Shown here piece by piece: positions 48,246 through 60,241 of a stretch of DNA of 64,000 nt (positions within the stretch are counted from its first letter, which is position 1; the number at the start of each line of letters is the position of its first letter). The position numbers and the translations under genes were made by a program. The stretch is from Anseranas semipalmata (lineage: Eukaryota > Chordata > Aves > Anseriformes > Anseranatidae): NCBI GenBank assembly GCA_013399115.1, contig VXAA01004295.1, forward strand, positions 504,994-568,993. Reading direction: 5' to 3'. The notes under the pieces were generated by a model that was given only the letters and a program-made list of their open reading frames with translations, had not been told where the DNA came from and made no database searches.

Positions 48246-51200
48246 GGAAGATCCAAGCATTTATATCAAGGATCTGTTGATTCATTTTTCGGAACATAAG
48301 ATAATAATGGTGTTTTCAACTCTCACATACCAAGAGTCTTCTGAGCATCTAGCAGGAGTCTGAAAATGAAAAAGAAGAGCTGCTGCCATACAGGAAAAGA
48401 ATACTAATCCTGCAAGGTAAGCATCTGGTAAAAGACATCTTGTAAGGGTGCCAGTGACCGAAGCTAGCTTTGTCCGTGCCAACCTGAGCATCTCTACATG
48501 GGACTGCTCGGAGCTGTGGGTTGGTAAAGACAGCTTCCTAAAAGACTTAGAGACACCAGAACTATCTGGAGCCAAACATGGACAGTGTTAGACACCACTG
48601 CCTCCTGCTCCCTGTAAGTGTTGCTATGGAAAATTTCCTGCCTGTACTAGCCCAGGCTGGACTCACTGCACGTGCAGTTCAGTGGTTTTGGTTGCACTTC
48701 CAAAGAAATCTGACACTGGGTTGTAAGATGACAGTTGTGATGCCTCAAAGCAGGAGTAGTTTTCTGTGTTTTTTTTTTTTTCCCCAGCATTATTCTGCCT
48801 TGCAGAGTAATGTACGGAGGTCCCACACTGTGAATCTACTACATCTGCCTGACATTTAGAGAACAGACACTTGCAAGAAACATTCCTTAGCAGAAGCTGA
48901 CTGACCTAATCTCATTAGTATAATTAGATAGCACCATCATTTATCAATTCCAGTCATCAGCTCATAAGGAAATAGCAAGGAATTTCTGCCTGTGAGAAAT
49001 TGGCTGAAACTAGCTGTTAACACTTTGATAACAACTGAAGTGGAAGCTTTATAAATAAAGAAGCTGGTCTCCACAGTCCTCTGCTAAACCTGACTGTAAG
49101 AAGGGGATTGGGTTGAATGAGGTTAAAAACTCTGCCGAGGCATTTATGTTACTGGGCTTTTGACATGTCAGGTTCCCCATATAGCTGGCGAGCAGTGTTA
49201 AGCAGCTCATGAGGACAGTGGAAAGTGCTGATGCTGGTTGGCCATCAGGCTTCCACCCTTGGTGCTGGGGTTTGCGAAGAACCATCCTTTGCTATCAGTC
49301 ATGCAGTTGTCTTAAGGGACACAGGAGCCCAAAATTAGATGGCATGGATGAACAAAGTTGTTCCTGGCTTGCCTGCTATGAACACAGCACATATGACTGC
49401 AGCTCCCTTGGTCTACAGGACCACCAATGATGATGAGCAGCTCCTTCTGTAAACCACACAGGCTTCCTCACTTCTGTGATTATTTATGAGTTCTATTTCT
49501 TTCTTTTTGATGGCAACAGAATGTCATCAGCAGTTTCGCTCCTATTTCTGTGCTTTCACTTCATATTTTAAATATCCTCTTTTTTCACAATTTTCTTTTG
49601 TTATGACTGAAGAGTGACAAAAGAAAAATGGATATGCATGAAGTATAGAGGTACATTCTTTGACGTTTTCCCCTCTGTGGTCCAGTGTAATTTTTTAAGT
49701 CCTGTTTCCTTATCTGGATTGCAGGGCAGTACTTCCTTGTTCTCAAAATCCTGAAACAGAAAATAAAAGACTGTGCTTTCAGAAAAGGTTTGATGTGCCC
49801 ATAAGGCCTACTTGTGTAAAGTAAACCAGTTTAAAAGTCATAATTCTTACTAATTTTTTTAACACAAGAAAAAAAGGCCCTGACTCTCCAGCCTGAGTAA
49901 GCTAACAGTTAACAGCATGTATAAGAAGCAGAGATGTTGGCTTGTCCTTGTCCTTTCAACCTAGCGAGCAGTTTCTGTCACATTCAGTTCAGACTCAGGC
50001 TGTGGAAAGGAGAGGTCTCTAATGGAGAGCAATGCAGAGCTCCCATTTTTGGGGCCATTGCAAGCAGCATCGAAATGCTGTCACTTCAGTGGTCCTGTCT
50101 TTGTTAATATCCCCTTTGAGCACTGAGTCCTTCAGGAGAGCGTGACAAGTGACTTCTGTGTAGGCCTGTAAATTTTTGCCTTTTCCTCTGTTTTTCAAAG
50201 GGGTGTCAGGGAAACACTGCCTATCTTTTTCTGTCAAACCTGTTTTTGTTGTTTAGACTGAGTAGACTAAAACTTGTGCTTTTGAAATCATTTTCTGATT
50301 TCCCTTCCTGTAGAAGAAATAAGTGCCTTCCACTTGAGCTACGTGGTGTCAAGGTCCTCTCAAGGTACAGAAAAAGATTAAAAAATGTGTAACTTTCACT
50401 CTTCTTCTTTTCTGATACAAATACCAACATTTTCATCAGTCGAGTGTTTTGTAATTAAGTGTTTTAAGAAGAAGAAAAGGGTATATAGGCTTTGAAGTCA
50501 CTTGATAAATCAAGGAGGATGGAGATTCAATGGGTTTTAAGTATAGGCTTCAAGGAGGTCTTTAGGGATTTTACCAAGTGTGGTTTTAGTGGAGTGCAAA
50601 CAACATATGATGCAATTGAAAGGGGTTATGCAAGGATAACTTTATATGCTGTATGTCCCTGAAAATAAGATTTTTAAAGTATATTGGAGATAAAATGATG
50701 AGTGTAAAAATCACATGGAAGAATGAAATATTTTAGTAAGATCAGTGATCTGTATTATATGTAAAAAAAAAAAAGTCAAAAGTGTTGAAAAAGCATATAA
50801 TTTGTTCTTTTAAGACTAAACTCAACTTTTACTGCTCACCTTTAGCAATGGAAATTCATTTTTCTATCTGCATTTACAGTGTGCTAGGGCTTCTGCTGTT
50901 TTGTCACTGACATACTTGGAGTTTTTACCATATTCTATTTAAAAGACTACCTAAAGAACTTTTACAAAATAACTTTATTTCTGCATGATTTTGGAAAGGA
51001 GCAATAGGCAGATGGCTCTAGTGCATTCTGCTTTCCTGCTTTTTAAAAATTTTACCAAGAAAATGTTTTTGCCACCAAAACTACAAAAGTTTTAAAATAT
51101 TCTTTTTTGTTTTATTGGTCTGCATGATGTTTCTGAAACTTCATATCATTATAGTGCTTATTGGTATCATATCTTTTAGGTTCCCTTATCTACAGTGAGC

Positions 51201-51331
51201 TCAATAAAGCAGATTAATAACAAATCCTTTAAAATTTCCATCTCTCTATAATATTAGAGATTACTGGGAGATTAATGTGAAAGAGCACAGCTTTTCACTG
51301 TCCATGGTTGTGCTGCTTTTGAATGTACAAC
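48246..51331. other. Single-copy DNA, no gene
   Basis: Open frames 48282-48575 (minus), 48578-48859, 49049-49430, and 50019-50237 and 50221-50436 (both minus) have no recognised domain. T run at 48769-48781, and the window's only A run of 12 or more at 50763-50774. Confidence 0.5.
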
Positions 51332-51496
51332 CACCCCATCCCTGGAAGTGTTCAAGGCCAGGTTGGATGGGGTTCAAGGACAGGTTGGATGGGGCTTTGG
51401 GCAGCCTGATAGGAAGGTGTCCCTGCCCATGGCAGGGGTTTGGAACTAGATGGTCTTTAAGGCCCCTTCCAACCCAAACCATTCTATGATCTCTGA
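51332..51496 (+). mobile_element. CR1 LINE 3' tail, plus strand
   Basis: Runs from 'ccaccccatccctggaagtg' through 'tgcccatggcaggggtttgg' and 'ccccttccaacccaaaccat' to ATTCTATG, then a decayed octamer. This is the non-coding end of CR1 with its terminal octamer. A 22-bp segment is tandemly duplicated inside it (51351-51372 and 51373-51394, one mismatch). The frames on both strands here are not genes. Confidence 0.9.
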
Positions 51497-53999
51497 TCTA
51501 AGTCTGCTTCTCCAGTGAATCTGTGCTGCTCTGTGGAAAGGGATATAAATATTGTAAGACCAGGACCAAGTCAGTAGACTAGCAATGAAGCCATTTCATG
51601 TGGAGAGCGGGGTACTCTGGGATCAACTCCCTGCTTCTTGTAAGGTTTACATATAAAACAATTACTGAATAATATACACTGGAAGCAGAAAATAGAACCT
51701 AGGATTTGAACTTGCAGATTATGTGCTCATGGAGCGATGGCAGAAATTTGGATGCAGGGATTTTGTTGATAGCCCATTTTCACTAAGTTGATTAAGTGGT
51801 GTCTAAGTCCTATTGTTGACATGGACAGCAGCTCTTTTGGAAGACTCAAGAAGGCATTCCCCTGCAGGCTGTCTGCATCTTTAGGTAATTAATCTTCTTA
51901 AAATCTTACGTGCCTACACTGTAACTCGTAAGGAAATTAGTAAATTATATAGTTTTTTTCTGATCCAGTTGTGGATCATATTCAAAAGACATTTTCTACA
52001 AAAATATTTACTTACAAATACCTGTTTTCCTGAAGAAACTTTCTAACTGATCCAATAAAGTTGTAACTCCACCCTGTTATTGCATTGACTTGCTACTGCA
52101 GCAAAAGGCATGTGTGTCCAGAAGTGACATCTCAAGATCAGCCAGTCTGCATTTCTGGAAGTAGAATATATAGTGTTTTGTAAAAGGGGTTCAGTTGTCC
52201 TTCCAAGTACATAGGGCACCTGTATGCATATTGAATTTGGTATATTCACTCCTGACAGCAAAGCACTGTCTTCACTGTATTCACACTCAATCTAATTCCA
52301 TTATTCCATTTTTAAATTGTTCATTTCTTATTGACCCTGTTTTAATTACACAAATAAGACCCTCCTGAAATTTTGGGGAATGGTTCTTTATGAAGTACTG
52401 TAAATAAAATTCACTTTTAGATCACAATGCCCAGGAAAAATGTTTTGAAGCAATTTCTGTGAACAGAAATTTGTTTTATAAGAATGAAGAAAATAGTAGC
52501 TTTCATGTAAACTAATTTATTTATAGTCAGAAATAGATTTCCCTAATCAAAGAGCAGCTTTACTTCTTATTGCAGTTTCAAAATGCATTTTTGACACACA
52601 AAGTATGTTAAAGGAGATGATAAACTATCTTCTCTCTTAATCTTATGGCAAAAGAATACTATTTAGAAAAAAATGTCATTTACTAGTTGGAGACATGAAT
52701 AGCCTAATCATTTGTATTCACATTTCTCTCAGCAACCAAAAGAAAATGACCACATTTCCCAAACATTGTTTGAAATGGTCCAAAACCTAAATGTTTCAGA
52801 TACTCTCTGAACTGGTAGCATCAGCTTAATTGTTGCCAATAAATATGAATAGCCTATTACATTTCTGGTATACTTGTTCATTCCATGCCACCTAAAAATA
52901 ATCATGGAAGAAACTATTCCTAAAAATATTTTTACTGTTTTTGTAAGACTATATACCACCTTTTGACCATTTTGAAGTTGCTTCGGACAGGACATCAAGT
53001 ATGACTTAACAGGAGGAGATCTGAAGCATGGTAATTTGTGTTGTGCAAATGTAAAATTTGTATGACCAAAATATGTAAGAGACCATTAGTAATGATAGTT
53101 TTTTGTCAGTAAAGTGGTAATTATTGCACAGTAATAATATCGCTCTACACATTTGAGAGCAGTTCTCATTGTATTCAGACTTCCTATTAGCAATATAATT
53201 TTTAGTCAAAAGCATTAGCAAAAGAGCTCAGCTTCTATAAATGCAGTATCCAGTTACTCAGATGTTCCCTGCTCCCAGCAATGTTCACTCATTATCCGTC
53301 ATTCTTGGGAAAAGTGGGAACTGCTTGTTGTTGAACATTTAAGAAAATGGAGTATCCTAATCTGGGTGTCTAACCAGAAGCTGATTTCATCTGAAACTCT
53401 GCTATTTTGGAAATTAATTGTCCACAACTTCTTCTGCTTCTCTCATGGAGGTGCAGTAGTGGTGGTTGACAGCTTGGTAGCTTGTCAGCCCACTAAAGCA
53501 AACTTTTAAAAAATGTGCTTGGTAGTAAAGTGGAATTAATGTTTTGGTCTGCTGTAAAATAGTTGCTCAGAAGCCATGATCATGGAAAGAAATATACAGT
53601 ACAAGTCTCTAGTCTTGAGTTGTTTTATATCTGTTGACTTTTTATTTTCATTTGCACAGAAGGAAACTCAGGTCAGAATAGGCGTTTTCAAGGTGTCAAA
53701 TATCTTAGAAAATAGTATTTAATCATTGCTGAAGTACAACTAAGAGACAAATATGTCATATTCCATTTGCTGAATATACAGTGTAATTCAATCTTCAGTA
53801 TTTCTTCTATTTAACTGTGCACTGTGACCTCTATGTAAACCTGTAAATGGCTCTCCTGTGTCTATGGAGATTGCTTTGTACAAGCCAACTTTGCAGCGCT
53901 ATATAATGCTTTTGTAGCCCAATTGTACCAATTAAAGTACCTCTTCCAAAATAAAACTAGAAGAAAGAAACATCTGACAAATCCTTGCTAACTTAGAAA
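51497..53999. other. Single-copy DNA, no gene
   Basis: 51682-51735 ('aatagaacctaggatttgaa') faintly recalls an antisense MIR B-box region but is too short to call. Minus frames 52043-52261, 52729-52998 and 53006-53221 lack domains. Confidence 0.5.
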
Positions 54000-56900
54000 G
54001 GTTAGAAACCTATATTCATTCAATTTTCTTAGCACAGCTTATCCTGACTGGATTGTGCAAATGCTTCTTGCCAACTCCAGGATGTATGAGTGACAAAACA
54101 ATATGCCGAGACTTAATGTTTTTTTTTTTTTCTTATTATTATGAAACAGTTATAGCTATTGCGCAGGTAAGGTTGAAGCTAGCTTCCATTACAGTCCTGA
54201 TCTATAACTCCCCATCAAATACTTGTCCCCAAAACAAGCCACTCCATGTGAAATTTCATGTCACATCTCATGCAGAGTTAAATGTTTCTATGAAGGCTAA
54301 GGAAAGAATACAAAAAAGGACTTTAAAAGTTACAGAGCTTGATTGTCTGTTGCCATGAAGAGGTTTTAGTCATTGTAAACAATGAACATGTCGTACCCTT
54401 AGTATGTATACATACTATAAATGGGATTGCTAGCCCTGTCTATTGTAAGATTCTGTAATACGTCCTGTCATAGGACTTTCCAGTTTCTTATAGCTTAGAT
54501 TAATGTTTACTGCCTTGGGGTTTTATTTCAGCCTGATGTTGGTGTTTGTGTATGGAGCTATGTGTAAAATGTCAGCCAGCTCAAAGCAGTTATGGAGAAG
54601 ACAGGCACTTGTCCAGCAGATGGGTCCTTAGTTTCTGTAGAATATTAAAATCAATGTTTTGGCTTATGAAATGAAATGCAAATGACACTTGGACCAAAGC
54701 AATTGCAAAATGAGATCTCAAGAAAGGTTTTAGAAGAGGAAGAAATGTATAGTGGTCCTGAGGCTTGTGGGTAATGTCCTGTGTTGGCACAGGCAGAGAA
54801 TAAGCATTGTGTTCTGCTTTGTGGAGCTGACAGCAGATTTGAAAGGGTCCATATACATAATCCTGGAGGTATACTAACTTCTGTAAGTGTTCAAACTGTA
54901 ATTTATAATAGTTTTATGTTTAATATCACAGTTCTATGATATGATATGTTGCAGAAAAGTATATATGAAATTCCCTCACTACCACAATTGTCCCTATTTG
55001 ACAATATATTGACAATTTGTGCTTCTTTTGTGTAGGAGTTTCCCACATAACTATGACAATTTTGTCCTGAAATCACCTTCTTTTATTTCAGCAAGATCTA
55101 TAGAACAGGCTATCAGTGAAAAATTGATGGTTTCTTCGAAGCTCACAGACTTCCTTTGGATTAGCTGGACAAGAACAGTAAAGATCATTTTCAGTCCTGA
55201 TTTGAACTCAGTACTGAACAGCTTTTGCACTTAACCCTCTGAGTCATCTAGCTTCTCATGAACAACTTTTCTGTAATGAGTATATGAATAAGACTCTTGA
55301 TATCACTCTTCAATATCTGTTCCATGTTAGACTAAAGGAATTCCCAACTTTTAGCTACTCAGGAAATATCAGCTATCCATCATCTTCATACATTTAATTA
55401 TGCACACAGCTATTTTGCACAAAGGAATGAAATAAATTGCTTGTTATGTTGTAGTACTGAGGAAGACAAATAGCAGAAGCTATATCTCCTTATGTGCTTG
55501 GAATGGGTATATCGTGAAAATTATCTAAACCAAATAATAACAAATACACCAAACTGTGTCTTTTACACAACTCAATATACGGATATACTGTGGAAATCTA
55601 ATTACTGTGACTGATAATAGCAGCCACTTATTGCATGTCTTAGGGAAGCTCTGTGATGTGTGCTGCTTGAATTTTGTTTGGCCATATTAAGTATCAAGTA
55701 GGGCTCCCCATTGATTTCTTTGTACTGTTCTATTTAAACATTGATGGTGTGAAAGGAGATGGTCTTATCAGGGCTGAGATAAAAACAAAGGTGATAAATT
55801 TGTTTGAAACAGTAAGGTGTAACAGACTGAGCTCTTCTTGGGATGAGATTGCTGGCAAATAAATGTTGAATGATAGTTCCGTGCCTGAGAAATTAAGACC
55901 TGACTTTTTTCTCCATTAACTTTACTATTTATATACATTAGAGTGGAGTGGTACATTTTTAACAATGGGAACTCCTCTTCCTTTTTGTCTTCTGTACATT
56001 TATTGAACTAATTTATATCTTAAAAAATGTTTTACCATGAAAAATTCTTGTTCCACTATTTATTAAGTTGAACTGTAAGGATATAATAAAAGATACATGG
56101 GAGTATGAATCTTGATTTCCTTAGTGCATTCAGAAATCAATGTATCTTCTTCAAGATTTCAGAAGTTTGCATTAATTCAATATTTTCTTATGAATTGTAA
56201 TCTTGCTAGATTTAATGTCCTGTATTTTCATTGCTATTTGTAACAAATAGCCCCAGTGAAGCTGGTAGGTGTCTGGCAGTGAAATGCTAACATTCAACAA
56301 TAGACTTAATTTGCTTGACAGCATCTTTAGATAACCTAAACATTTCCTTTCAGAATATGTATAACTTTAATGGTAGGGCCATGAAAGCCTCCTGGGCAAG
56401 GAATTAATTTTCAACATTGTAATAAAAAAGTGGTGTGTGTGTCAAGGGTATGCAACTCTTTTGTTAACTGGGAAAATTTTACTGCGGTGTTTGTCTGCAG
56501 CAGTATACTTGCATATCTATTCTGCAGTGAAGGTACAATCCTCTCTTCAGAGTACAGATTTAAAGGATTTTTTTTTTTCAGACTCTCAAGGATGTGATGA
56601 AAGGGAATTTTTGAAATGTCTTTCTAAAACAGAACTCAGGGGCTTTGTTTATTTTTCACTAGTTGGGGAACCTCTCTTCAATAAGGCATTTTATCTAAGA
56701 GAAGCTGAAGAAGAAGAGACTGAGCCACTGAAGAATGACATAAATATAACTGTCTCCCTCTTTGGACAGGGAGAATATCTACTGATTTCCTAGTCTTGTC
56801 TTTTCTGTGAAAAATGGAGTGTTTCCTAGTGGGATCTGTGTCAAGATTCTGTGTTTGTAATGATTTAAGGTTTGCCTTCTTCAGTATTTAGATAAGATTA

Positions 56901-57359
56901 TTTCAGTAGTGTTTTCAAAAGGAAAAATACAGGCAAGGCTGTCATTGGTTTTGGTATAGTGAAAGCTGTAGTCATTGGTTTGAGAGGCATCCAGACGAAT
57001 CTAAACAGGAAAGCAATTTAAGGTGTAAAGCATAAATTAAAGGAATTTCCTTTCTATCTGTAGTCTGGAAACAATGTGTTAACATAATTTTAAGTGATTT
57101 TGAAGTACCTGGATGTGTGGAACAGAGAACGTATACATGTAGACATATACACACATAAAAATTAAGACAATATTTAGTTAAGATAGCAGGCTCATTTTTG
57201 AAGAGGATGTTAAATAATTTGTGAATATGCAATAATCTTAGCATCTAAGTTCCTAATATTTAGGTATATAAGCCACACCTTTCACTATGAAGATGTTTTG
57301 CTATGGCCTAAAAGTTTTTCATATGTATCTCACAAAAAGTACTTTTAAATTCATTCATT
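54000..57359. other. Single-copy DNA, no gene
   Basis: T runs at 54119-54131 and 56568-56578. 54053-54358 (101 codons) and 56437-56793 (118 codons) are the longest plus-strand frames here. The second has a polypyrimidine-CAG acceptor-like site at 56568-56581 within it, but no domain or matching donor. A further octamer ATGCAAAT lies at about 54676. Confidence 0.5.
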
Positions 57360-57850
57360 CAGCAGAGTTCAGCTAATCAGTGCCAGAGTAGATTGGCCCC
57401 AAAACATGATCCCAAAATAATGATGGCTCAGTTTGGCTGCCCTTTTGCTGCTATCTCTCTTTTCTTCCATGCAAAAGAAATATTCATGCTGACTGAGCAG
57501 TTCCACATTTAGCAAATAAAAGGCAACTTGCATTAGTCAGCTTCATCATGCTGTGCATAAGAATGTGATAGCGTGGTGATAGCTGTTTGATCCATCTGCA
57601 TGTTATGATTCATGCTAATGGCACATGCAAATACTCTGATGAAGAGGAACTTAGTGCACAAATTCATTTCAAAGGCATCCTCCAAAAGTCTCACGTTCTT
57701 TCAGTCCGTGAAGATTTTTGTTTGACTAGAACAGTGACAACATGAGGTCAGTTCATCAGCCGGGATAAGTCGACTGACAGCAATATACCAAGCCATAGCA
57801 ACAAATCAGGACTCTGATGTACATCATTATTAGAATTTGCTTAATATGCC
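57360..57850. promoter_or_regulatory. Possible conserved enhancer beside a CR1 insertion
   Basis: This is the most enhancer-like stretch in the window. It has a perfect octamer ATGCAAAT (57625-57632), 'atgattcatgctaatgg' just upstream, repeated attcatg and cttgcat motifs, and higher complexity than its surroundings. There is no open frame or repeat. It ends abruptly at the CR1 5' junction (57850/57851). Conservation is inferred from texture only. Confidence 0.4.
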
Positions 57851-58795
57851 CAAAGAGTCATGGTGAATGGAGTTAAATCCAGTTGGAGGCCGGTCACGAG
57901 TGGTGTCCCCCAGAGCTCAGTATTAGGGCCAGTTCTCTTCAATATCTTTATCAATGATCTGGATGAGGGGATCGAGTGCACCCTCAGCAAGTTTGCAGAC
58001 AACACCAAGTTGGGTGCATGTGTTGATCTGCTTGAGGGTAGGAAGGCTCTGCAGGAGGATCTGGATAGGCTGGACCAATGGGCCGAGGCCAACTGTATGA
58101 AGTTCAACAAGGCCAAGTGCCGGGTCCTGCACCTGGGGCACAACAACCCCAAGCAGCACTACAGGCTGGGGGATGAGTGGCTGGAAAGCTGTCTGGCAGA
58201 GAAGGACCTGGGAGTGGTGGTTGATAGGTGGCTGAATATGAGCCAGCAGTGTGCTCAGGTGGCCAAGAAGGCCAACAGCATCCTGGCTTGTATCAGGAAC
58301 AGTGTGGCCAGCAGGACTAGGGAAGTGATTGTCCCCCTGTACTCGGCTCTGGTGAGGCCGCACCTCGAGTCCTGTGTTCAGTTTTGGGCCCCTCACTACA
58401 GGAAGGACATCGAGGTGCTGGAGCGTGTCCAGAGAAGGGCAACGAAGCTGGTGAGGGGTCTGGAGAACAAGTCCTACGAGGAGCAGCTGAGGGAGCCGGG
58501 GTTGTTTAGTCTGGAGAAGAGGAGGCTCAGGGGTGACCTTATCGCTCTCTACAGGTACCTTAAAGGAGGCTGTAGCGAGGTGGGGATTGGTCTCTTCTCC
58601 CACGTGTCCGGTGATAGGACGAGGGGGAATGGGCTAAAGTTGCACCAGGGGAGGTTTAGGTTGGATATTAGGAAAAATTTCTTTACTGAAAGGGTTGTTA
58701 GACATTGGAACAGGCTGCCCAGGGAAGTGGTTGAGTCACCATCCCTGGATGTATTTAAAAGACGTTTAGATGTAGAGCTTAGTGACATGGTCTAG
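57851..58795 (+). pseudogene. CR1 ORF2 C-terminal third (reverse transcriptase), open but inactive
   Basis: The frame is open from the element's first codon; the first ATG, at 57860, is internal and not a real start. Counting from that ATG (311 codons): GVPQSS at 15-20, where CR1 has GVPQGS; FADN at 45-48 (last codon 58001-58003), where FADD is needed; [13 protein letters not shown] at 81-93; [14 protein letters not shown] at 165-178; and the C-terminal RRLRGDL and [12 protein letters not shown] blocks. The frame stops at TAG 58793-58795. Loss of the second catalytic aspartate, with the Gly-to-Ser change, makes the enzyme inactive even if expressed. Whole CR1 ORF2 proteins are roughly three times longer. 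The antisense frame 57923-58603 is a shadow. Confidence 0.93.
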
Positions 58796-58892
58796 TGGAG
58801 GGATTGTTAGTGTTAGGTCAGAGGTTGGACTAGGTGATCTTGAAGGTCTCTTCCAACCTAAATGATTCTGTGAATCTGTGATTCTGTGATTG
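58796..58892 (+). repeat. CR1 3' UTR hairpin and terminal octamers
   Basis: The stem arms ggttgga (58823-58829) and tccaacc (58852-58858) form the conserved CR1 3' hairpin thought to be recognised by the element's own RT. Octamers ATTCTGTG, AATCTGTG and ATTCTGTG (58865-58888) follow, then a partial unit. Confidence 0.9.
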
Positions 58893-60194
58893 AATTTTTG
58901 ACATACAACATTATGCTGGAACTAGCCAGTAAAATTAGTATATGTGAGGTAGAAAAGATGACATCAGTGATAGAATTATTTCAGAAGCATATTTACCTAA
59001 TGATATTACTTTTCTGTAGATTATTCCAAATCTATGTTGTCTGTGCTACTTAATACGGAGCTTAAATATATGGCTGTCAAAGTGAAATATTTTGAAAAAA
59101 TTTCAAGATACTCCAACTTTTTTTTTCAGTTTGAAAGGATTTGGGTAGTATTAAAGTGAAAAAGAAAGTGCAGAACTTGCTGGATTTGTGATAAAATTCT
59201 AAGTGAAGTAAGAGAGATTTTCAGAAGAACAAAAGAAAACCAGAGATCTGAGTTTCAAATCTGAAAACTTTGGCAGTTTTCTTCTTTTCTTTTGTTGTGC
59301 CTACATTTTGTCTTTAAGAATGTTTATAGCACTTTTGAACATGATCAAGGAAATGCCAGTGGTTGTTAAAATATATTTCCATATTCATAGCTCATAAGTA
59401 ATGTGGTAACAGTCTCACATTTACTAGCACACATCGATGCAATTGAAATCCACTTATTTTCTCTAGGGTTTCTGTGCACTCGCTTCCTTTCAAAGAGTAT
59501 TATCCTTTTAGTACATTATTCAAATATTATCCTATCCTATCTATCCTAATGTCTTCTAGGATATTATCCTAACAGATACCTCCTAAACATTCAAGGCTGT
59601 AATTTACATATGAAAAGCAGTTATTTATATATAAATTTTTGGTTAACCATTTGGGAATGCTGATATCTCTCCTCTCCAAACAGTATTAAAAGTTGTGGGA
59701 CAAAATGGAAGTGTGTAACTGCTGCACACTGTCGCACTTTTGCATGTGCAAAACAGCTGCCCTGGTGTGAGAGGGAGAAAACCTACCCTGCTGCAAGGTA
59801 GCATGTGAGGTGCCCTGGCTGCTCTTTCCGTGATCCTGCAGGGTGTTTCGCTCTTGACATGATCTAAAGAAGCAGAGATGAACAAGCTGGAAGGTGGGAA
59901 GGCTCTTACCTAATTCTGAGCTCCTGTGTGACTGCCCCTGCCTGCAGCACACAAATGACAAAGAGGTATGAAAATGGAAACTATTTTAAATGCAAACCTT
60001 GATCATTAATTAAATTGGTAAATAAAAATGCCTCAGTGTATATTAGAATAAGGCTAACTTCTGTCACACATTCAGTTTGATTTGACATTCTAGTTCTGGA
60101 ATTATTTTTCAACATTTCTTTTGTTTCTTTGTTTTTAATTACATAGTAAAAATATTTAAACATATTATACAAGTAATGTAAATATAAACAATAG
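58893..60194. other. Single-copy DNA, no gene
   Basis: AT-rich. A short imperfect (TATCC)n tract lies at about 59530-59575. Minus frames 59643-59885 and 59686-59961 overlap a slightly GC-richer patch without a domain. Confidence 0.55.
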
Positions 60195-60241
60195 CTTCTT
60201 CTTCTTCTTCTTCTTCTTCTTCTTCTTTTTTTTTTTTTTTT
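60195..60241 (+). repeat. (CTT)11 microsatellite running into poly(T)
   Basis: Eleven perfect CTT units (60195-60227) lead into a T run (60226-60241). The minus-strand frame 59981-60250, with its Lys/Arg run, is a translation of this repeat. Confidence 0.97.

Larger units (their letters stand above)
57851..58892 (+). mobile_element. 5'-truncated CR1 LINE, youngest copy in the window
   Basis: A CR1 copy starting inside ORF2 reverse transcriptase, just before the [17 protein letters not shown] block. It continues without a stop to the ORF2 terminator and ends in the CR1 3' structure. The 5' part of RT, the endonuclease, ORF1 and the 5' UTR are absent, the usual result of incomplete reverse transcription. 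Low divergence and an open frame mark it as much younger than the other CR1 copies here. CR1 normally makes little or no target-site duplication, and none is visible. Confidence 0.95.

Noticed and set aside
57923..58603. 226-codon minus-strand frame
   Set aside because: Exact antisense of the CR1 reverse-transcriptase frame; a shadow caused by CR1 codon composition.
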